Below are positions 33,966 through 38,643 of a stretch of DNA of 38,643 bases, one piece after another. The translations under genes were made by a program, and so were the position numbers. Location: NCBI GenBank assembly GCA_030538425.1, contig JAUNTZ010000024.1:1-38643 (forward strand), in the 5' to 3' direction. Origin of the DNA: Paracoccus sp. (in: a-proteobacteria). GTDB lineage: Bacteria; Pseudomonadota; Alphaproteobacteria; Rhodobacterales; Rhodobacteraceae. Under the pieces are notes generated by a model. That model had not been told where the DNA came from and made no database searches. It was given only the letters and a program-made list of their open reading frames with translations. Numbering within the stretch: position 1 is the stretch's first letter; each line of letters opens with the position of its first letter.

Positions 33966-35744
33966 ATGACTGACAGCGAACATAATTATCAGGTTCTGGC
34001 CCGCAAATACCGGCCCGAGACCTTCGCCGATCTGGTCGGTCAGGATGCGATGGTGCGCACGCTGAAGAATGCCTTTGCCGCCGACCGGATCGCGCAGGCA
34101 TTCATCATGACCGGCATCCGAGGCACCGGCAAAACCACCACCGCGCGGATCATCGCCAAGGGTCTCAACTGTATCGGCCCCGACGGTCAGGGCGGCCCCA
34201 CCACCGAACCTTGCGGGGTCTGCGAACATTGCCGCGCCATCATCGAGGGCCGCCATGTCGATGTGCTGGAGATGGACGCGGCCTCGCGCACCGGCGTGGG
34301 CGACATCCGCGAGATCATCGAATCGGTGCATTACCGGGCGGCCTCGGCGCGCTATAAGATCTATATCATCGACGAAGTTCACATGCTTTCGACAAGCGCC
34401 TTCAACGCGCTGTTGAAAACACTTGAGGAACCGCCGCCCCACGTCAAATTCATCTTTGCCACGACCGAGATCCGCAAGGTGCCGGTCACGGTCCTGTCGC
34501 GCTGCCAGCGGTTCGACCTGCGCCGGATCGAACCCGAGGTGATGATCGCCCTGCTGCGCCGCATCGCCGGGGCTGAGGGCGCGCAGATCACCGATGACGC
34601 GCTTGCGCTGATTACCCGCGCCGCCGAGGGTTCCGCGCGCGATGCGACCAGCCTTCTGGATCAGGCGATCAGCCACGGCGCGGGCGAGACCACCGCGGCG
34701 CAAGTCCGCGCCATGCTGGGCCTTGCCGACCGGGGCCGGGTGATCGACCTCTTCGACATGATCCTGCGCGGCGATGCGGCATCCGCGCTTGCGGAATTGC
34801 AGGCGCAATATGCCGATGGGGCCGATCCGGTCGCCGTGCTGCGCGATCTGGCCGAGCTGACCCATTGGGTCTCGATCGTCAAGATCACGCCCGAATCGGC
34901 CGAGGACCCCACCGTCTCACCCGACGAACGCAATCGCGGGCAGGAACTGGCGGGCCGCTTGCCGATGCGGATCCTGACGCGGATGTGGCAGATGCTGCTC
35001 AAGGCGCTTGAGGAAGTGTCTGCCGCGCCCAACGCGATGATGGCCGCCGAGATGGCGGTGATCCGGCTGACCCATGCCGCCGACCTGCCCGACCCCGAGG
35101 CGCTGATCCGCAAGGTCCAGCAGGCGCAGGCAGCGGGCGAGTTCACGCGCGGCACTGGCGGGTCGCCTTCGGGCGGGCCGACCGCTCAGACCACCGCCCG
35201 GCCCCCCGCGCATCACACCGTCGCGCAGCCCCAGGCAAGCGGCGCCGCGACCGCGCTTGCCCTGCAAGCCGCGCCCGCTTTGGCGATCTATACCGATTTC
35301 GACGCGGTGCTGGAGCTGATCCGCCGGATGCGTGACGTGCCGCTGATGCTCTTGGTCGAAAACCACCTGCGCCTTGTCTCCTACCGCCCCGGCCAGATTG
35401 AATTTCAGCCGACCCCCGACGCGCCGCGCGATCTGGCGCAGCGCCTGGGCGACCGGCTGCGCGACTGGACCGGCGCGCGTTGGGCGCTTGTCATCAGCGC
35501 GGCCAAGGGTCAGCCCACCATCGCCGAGACCCGCGCCGCCCGCGCCGCCGAGGCTGAGGCCCGCGCCCTGCAACTGCCCGTTGTTCAGGCCGCCTTGGCC
35601 GCGTTTTCGGGCGCAAAGATCGTCGCGACCCGGTCTGTCAAGCCGGCTCAAGCCGATACCGAAGAAGAGCCCTCGCTTCACGGCGCAGCCGAAGGTCCGG
35701 TGGCCGAAGTCGAGGAATGGGACCCGTTCGAAGAAGAGGAATAG
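33966..35744 (+). CDS. dnaX: DNA polymerase III subunits gamma/tau
   Basis: A 592-residue clamp-loader subunit. The AAA domain has Walker A GIRGTGKTTT (50-59), the zinc cluster Cys69, Cys83, Cys86 and Cys89, Walker B IIDEVHML (134-141), the AFNALLKTLEEPPPHV block and the SRC sensor (VTVLSRCQRFDL). After the lid domain comes an Ala/Pro/Thr-rich linker (about 400-440) and a C-terminal tau domain that binds the polymerase alpha subunit, ending in an acidic tail (WDPFEEEE). I do not see an A-run suited to the programmed frameshift that yields gamma in E. coli. The AAAGGGG before the ATG is a good ribosome site. ybaB follows after 4 bp. Confidence 0.97.
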   Translation: MTDSEHNYQVLARKYRPETFADLVGQDAMVRTLKNAFAADRIAQAFIMTGIRGTGKTTTARIIAKGLNCIGPDGQGGPTTEPCGVCEHCRAIIEGRHVDVLEMDAASRTGVGDIREIIESVHYRAASARYKIYIIDEVHMLSTSAFNALLKTLEEPPPHVKFIFATTEIRKVPVTVLSRCQRFDLRRIEPEVMIALLRRIAGAEGAQITDDALALITRAAEGSARDATSLLDQAISHGAGETTAAQVRAMLGLADRGRVIDLFDMILRGDAASALAELQAQYADGADPVAVLRDLAELTHWVSIVKITPESAEDPTVSPDERNRGQELAGRLPMRILTRMWQMLLKALEEVSAAPNAMMAAEMAVIRLTHAADLPDPEALIRKVQQAQAAGEFTRGTGGSPSGGPTAQTTARPPAHHTVAQPQASGAATALALQAAPALAIYTDFDAVLELIRRMRDVPLMLLVENHLRLVSYRPGQIEFQPTPDAPRDLAQRLGDRLRDWTGARWALVISAAKGQPTIAETRAARAAEAEARALQLPVVQAALAAFSGAKIVATRSVKPAQADTEEEPSLHGAAEGPVAEVEEWDPFEEEE

Positions 35745-35748
35745 CAGA

Positions 35749-36093
35749 ATGTTAAAGGGTTTGGGCGGCATAGGTGATATGGCCAAGATGATGCAGGCCG
35801 CCAAGGATCTGCAAGGCAAGGTCGCGCAATTGCAGGACGAATTGGGCCGCATGACCGTCACCGGCGAATCGGGTGCGGGTCTGGTGCGCGCCACGGCCAC
35901 CGCCAAGGGTGAGCTGACCGGGCTGGAGATCGACCCGTCGATCTTTGTCGCCTCGGAAAAAGAAGTGGTCGAGGATCTGATTCTGGCCGCGATCAAGGAC
36001 GCGCAGCGCCGCGCGAGCGACAAGCATCAGGAGGAAATGCAGCGCATTTCCTCGGAACTGGGCCTGCCCGCCGATATGAAGCTGCCGTTCTGA
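35749..36093 (+). CDS. ybaB: YbaB/EbfC-family nucleoid-associated protein
   Basis: Encodes 114 residues from the ATG at 35749, four bases after the dnaX stop. YbaB proteins are small tweezer-shaped dimers that bind DNA without strict sequence. The Met/Gly-rich start MLKGLGGIGDMAKMMQAAKDLQGKVAQLQDEL is the usual N-terminal helix; GAGLVRATATAKGELTGLEIDPSIF and the C-terminal helix KDAQRRASDKHQEEMQRISSELGLP complete the family outline. The conserved dnaX-ybaB-recR order strengthens the identification. Confidence 0.95.
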   Translation: MLKGLGGIGDMAKMMQAAKDLQGKVAQLQDELGRMTVTGESGAGLVRATATAKGELTGLEIDPSIFVASEKEVVEDLILAAIKDAQRRASDKHQEEMQRISSELGLPADMKLPF

Positions 36094-36096
36094 GCC

Positions 36097-36693
36097 TTGG
36101 ACGAGGCCGAGGACGATATCGCCGCGCTGATTGCTGGGCTGGCCCGGCTGCCGGGGCTTGGGCCGCGCTCGGCCCGGCGCATGGTGCTGTCGCTGATCGG
36201 AAAGAACCCGCAGCGCATGGCCGATCTGGCCCGGCTGATGCTGCGGGTCGCGGAAAATGCCCGCCCCTGCACGGTTTGCGGCAATATTTCGGAACGCGAG
36301 ACCTGCGCGATCTGCGCGGATCCGGCCCGCGCGAGCGGTGAGATCTGCGTGGTCGAAAGCGTGGCCGATCTGTGGGCGCTTGAACGCGGTCGGGCCTTTG
36401 GCGGGCGCTATCACGTTCTGGGCGGCACGCTGTCGGCGCTTGACGATATCGGCCCCGAGGATCTGGGCATCCCGCATCTGCTGGCCCGGATTGAGACCGA
36501 ATCGGTGCGTGAGGTGATCCTTGCGCTGAATGCCACGGTCGAAGGCCAGACCACCGCCCATTATATTGCCGACGCCCTGCCGCCGGGGCTGGTCGTCACC
36601 CGGCTGGCGCAAGGCGTGCCCATCGGCGGCGAGCTGGATTATCTGGACGATGGCACAATTCTGGCCGCGCTGCGGGCGCGCCGGGGCATCTGA
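36097..36693 (+). CDS. recR: Recombination mediator RecR
   Basis: Encodes 198 residues; the start must be the TTG at 36097, three bases after the ybaB stop, as no ATG precedes the conserved helix-hairpin-helix ([16 protein letters not shown]). A zinc finger follows ([18 protein letters not shown], four Cys), then a Toprim domain ([17 protein letters not shown], and [16 protein letters not shown] near the end). RecR loads RecA with RecF and RecO during gap repair. The gene ends 84 bp before the convergent PAS_5 gene, with no clear terminator. Confidence 0.95.
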   Translation: MDEAEDDIAALIAGLARLPGLGPRSARRMVLSLIGKNPQRMADLARLMLRVAENARPCTVCGNISERETCAICADPARASGEICVVESVADLWALERGRAFGGRYHVLGGTLSALDDIGPEDLGIPHLLARIETESVREVILALNATVEGQTTAHYIADALPPGLVVTRLAQGVPIGGELDYLDDGTILAALRARRGI

Positions 36694-36777
36694 GCCGCGT
36701 TCAGTCTTTCTTCAGCTTTTGGCGCTATGGATCGGGGTATGAGACTGTTCTTTGCCCTGATTCTTGCTTTGACCCCG

Positions 36778-37557
36778 CTATGCGGGATGCTGCGGCTGAT
36801 CTGGTGCGTCGCCGACAACACGGAAACGCGCACGGCGTTCTTCGGGCGTGGCATCCTCGGGCAGCGGCTTGCGCGGCTGCGACAAGACCGGCGCCCGCCA
36901 TGGCTCAGGCATTTCGGCAAAACCCGAAGGCGAGGGCGCCAGCGTGGACCCACCGGCCACAATCGGAAAGACCACATCCCGCGCGATGTCGAACCGTCGC
37001 GGCGCGCGCCCGATATCACCCTTGACCGCCAAGGCCCCAAGGGCCCGCGTCACGTCGCCCAGATCGGATCTCAGCGGCAGCAGGACCATATGCCCCGCCA
37101 GCGGCGGACGGCCAAAGCCGCCTTGCGCCTCAAGCCGGAATTCGGCGATTTGCGGAGCCTTGAACACGGTTTCCAGCACATCCGACAGCCGCCCGCGAGA
37201 CGAGGGGTTCAGCACCGAACAGAGCGGCATGCCCCGAACCTCCATCCCCATCACATCGACCAGATGCCGCCCGGCCAGACGAAACCGCGCGGCACCGGGC
37301 GCGATGCGTTCAAGGATAAAGGCATGATCCAGCAGGCCGCGCAGCAGGCGCGGGTCGATCTCAGCACGTTCGGGCACCGCACGCCCCTTGCGCAGCCCGT
37401 CCCAACAGGCCCGCAGCTCAGCGCAGATCACCCCCGGATCACGCCCCCGCGCACCCGTCAGAGGCACCACCACCCCGCCCTCGCGGACCTCTCCCGCCGT
37501 GTCGTCTCCTGTGTCACTCTCTGGCCCGTCCATCGGCCCCGCACCCTTTATTCGCAT
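36778..37557 (-). CDS. PAS_5 (PF07310)-type PAS-domain protein
   Basis: Encodes 259 residues from an ATG at 37557, or 251 from the ATG at 37533; I cannot decide between them. The PAS-like core includes AELRACWDGLRKGRAVPERAEIDPRLL, the HAFILERIAPGAARFRLAGRHLVDVMGMEVRGMPL block and FGRPPLAGHMVLLPLRSD, which I associate with PF07310 (an alphaproteobacterial PAS family of unknown ligand). The C-terminus is Pro/Arg-rich without known motifs. No kinase, GGDEF or other output domain is attached. It is divergent from gmk. The upstream bases are notably AT-rich (about 37603-37630). Confidence 0.85.
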   Translation of the reverse strand: MRIKGAGPMDGPESDTGDDTAGEVREGGVVVPLTGARGRDPGVICAELRACWDGLRKGRAVPERAEIDPRLLRGLLDHAFILERIAPGAARFRLAGRHLVDVMGMEVRGMPLCSVLNPSSRGRLSDVLETVFKAPQIAEFRLEAQGGFGRPPLAGHMVLLPLRSDLGDVTRALGALAVKGDIGRAPRRFDIARDVVFPIVAGGSTLAPSPSGFAEMPEPWRAPVLSQPRKPLPEDATPEERRARFRVVGDAPDQPQHPA

Positions 37558-37716
37558 GTTTTGCTCAACCTGGGTGATACCCGTTTCGTTCCGCCAAGTC
37601 GCCGGAAATATAGATAAAAGGTTAACGAAATCCGCAGCGACGGGGCCGGGCAGATCGCCGCAGCCCTTGACCACAGCCGCGCCAGTTGCGACAGACCGCA
37701 AAAAATCGGGGACCGC

Positions 37717-38352
37717 ATGGAACGCAACGGCCTTCTTATCATCCTGTCCTCGCCCTCGGGCGCGGGGAAATCGACATTGGCCCGGCGGCTGATGGAATGG
37801 GACCCGTCGCTTGCCTTTTCGGTCTCGGCCACGACACGCCCGCCCCGCCCCGGCGAGATTGAAGGGAAACACTATTATTTCCGCAGCCGCGAAGAGTTCC
37901 GCGACCTGATCGACTGCGACCAGATGCTGGAACATGCCGAGGTGTTCGGCAACCTTTACGGCAGCCCGCGCGCGCCGGTCGAGGCCGCCATCCGCGCCGG
38001 TCGCGACACGCTGTTCGATGTCGATTGGCAGGGCGGCCAGCAGATCCGCAACTCACCTCTTGGCCAGCAGGTCGTGTCGGTGTTCATCCTGCCGCCCTCG
38101 CTGGCTGAGCTGGAACACCGGCTGATCACGCGCGGGCAGGATTCGTCTGAGATCATCGCCGGCCGGATGGAAAAGAGCCGCGCCGAGATATCGCATTGGG
38201 CGGAATATGATTATGTCTTGGTCAATGACGATCTTGAGTCCAGCTTTGCGCGGCTCAGAACGATCATCATGGCCGAAAGAATGCGCCGCGACCGCCAGAC
38301 CGGCCTTGGCGCTTTCGTCAAAACGCTGATGCAGGGAGAGGGCGCGGCATGA
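37717..38352 (+). CDS. gmk: Guanylate kinase
   Basis: A 211-residue enzyme phosphorylating GMP to GDP with ATP. The P-loop is SSPSGAGKST (11-20); the GMP-binding block includes SVSATTRPPRPGEIEGKHYYF; VDWQGGQQIR and the later SRAEISHWAEYDYVLVNDDLE are typical as well. The start has no strong ribosome site, but the ATG at 37717 gives the usual MERNGLLIILSSPSG. The stop overlaps the ATG of the next gene (ATGA), so the two are co-translated. Confidence 0.96.
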   Translation: MERNGLLIILSSPSGAGKSTLARRLMEWDPSLAFSVSATTRPPRPGEIEGKHYYFRSREEFRDLIDCDQMLEHAEVFGNLYGSPRAPVEAAIRAGRDTLFDVDWQGGQQIRNSPLGQQVVSVFILPPSLAELEHRLITRGQDSSEIIAGRMEKSRAEISHWAEYDYVLVNDDLESSFARLRTIIMAERMRRDRQTGLGAFVKTLMQGEGAA

Positions 38353-38643
38353 TCTGGGAACTTGAGGGAACAGCGCCCGAACTGGGCAAGGATGCCTGGG
38401 CTGCGCCGGATGCGCAACTGATCGGGCGCATCGTGCTGGAGGACGCGGCAAGCGTCTGGTTCGGCGCGGTTCTGCGCGGCGACAATGAGGAAATCCGCAT
38501 CGGGCGCGGCTCGAACATTCAGGATCTGTGCTGCCTGCACACCGATCCCGGTTTTCCGCTGCGGGTCGGCGCGGATGTGACCGTGGGCCATCGCGCGATG
38601 CTGCATGGCTGCACCATCGGGGACGGCGCGCTGATCGGGATGG
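38349..38643 (+). CDS. Gamma-carbonic-anhydrase-like hexapeptide protein (partial, 3' end outside window)
   Basis: Begins at the ATG overlapping the gmk stop and is open to the window edge, about 98 residues. The left-handed beta-helix repeat is visible (SVWFGAVLRGDNEEIRIGRGSNIQD, then RVGADVTVGHRAMLHGCTIGDGALIGM). Conserved His residues of the family occur in LHTDPG and VGHRAMLHGC, and the RGD stretch of the active-site region is present. The segment QDLCCLH departs from the usual QDGSVLH or QDxCVLH, with two adjacent Cys. Family members (YrdA/PaaY/CaiE type) bind zinc or iron; activity is not always carbonic anhydrase. Confidence 0.9.
   Translation, partial: MIWELEGTAPELGKDAWAAPDAQLIGRIVLEDAASVWFGAVLRGDNEEIRIGRGSNIQDLCCLHTDPGFPLRVGADVTVGHRAMLHGCTIGDGALIGM

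Noticed and set aside
33966-35744. Programmed frameshift in dnaX
   Set aside because: I found no A-run or E. coli-like slippery heptamer in the expected region, so I do not claim a gamma product.
36739-36800. Signal-peptide-like plus-strand start (MRLFFALILALTPLCG)
   Set aside because: The hydrophobic start is suggestive, but the frame then runs antisense through the whole PAS_5 gene with no recognisable domain; at most a chance or a remnant.
1-38643. tRNA or rRNA genes, prophage or insertion sequences
   Set aside because: No cloverleaf with a standard T-loop, no ribosomal RNA signature, and no transposase, integrase or phage protein was recognised on either strand.

Overview
The window is a GC-rich (roughly 65 %) alphaproteobacterial chromosome segment. 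Gene content and order point to Rhodobacteraceae/Paracoccaceae (Rhodobacter, Paracoccus and relatives): fused ispDF, a membrane-anchored cytochrome c next to pheA, a TIGR02186 protein next to a TauE/SafE permease, surE-pcm-nlpD, ffs near dnaX-ybaB-recR, and a PAS_5 protein. The genus cannot be read from this. Nearly all of it is core, housekeeping DNA. I see no phage, insertion sequence, integrase, CRISPR array, tRNA or rRNA.

Layout. 1-5390 (minus): a PepSY-like secreted protein, a PhoP/PhoQ-type response regulator and sensor kinase, then rpiA, gor and the first two thirds of hflK. 5524-6360 (plus): a secreted protein with three PepSY-like modules, divergent from the two-component genes. 6402-9683 (minus): VOC protein, cinA C-terminal-type deamidase, pgpA, ispDF, a repeat-bearing spacer, and a small DUF6280-like protein. 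9966-15448 (minus): dinB, ygfZ and an MsbA-like ABC exporter coupled by 4-base overlaps, then a TIGR02186 protein and a TauE/SafE permease. 15629-18754 (plus): surE, pcm and an NlpD-like lipoprotein, with an odd 610-bp repeat-bearing stretch before nlpD. 19067-21782 (minus): PopZ-like protein, tolC and a PCMT-like methyltransferase. 21886-28967 (minus): yejABEF peptide ABC importer with a glycosyltransferase coupled behind it. 29141-31137: membrane cytochrome c (minus), pheA (plus), SRPBCC protein (minus). 31315-36693 (plus): CpdB-like phosphoesterase, 4.5S SRP RNA, HAD phosphatase, dnaX, ybaB and recR. 36778-38643: PAS_5 protein (minus), then gmk and a truncated gamma-carbonic-anhydrase-like gene (plus).

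The most unusual part is the surroundings of nlpD. Upstream, between pcm and the lipoprotein signal sequence, there is an uninterrupted in-frame stretch built of four Met-Arg-x-x-Arg units. The two best copies (135 bp apart) differ mostly at third codon positions, which suggests translation in that frame. Downstream, a 158-159-bp tandem duplication carries a decayed second copy of the 3' end of the PopZ-like gene, including a stop codon at the matching place. The NlpD-like protein lacks two of the M23 zinc ligands, so it is probably a non-catalytic amidase activator.

A second point of interest is the PepSY / PhoPQ-type / triple-PepSY divergon at 3086-6360, which looks like a self-contained envelope-sensing module. 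No clearly new defence, mobile or biosynthetic system is visible.
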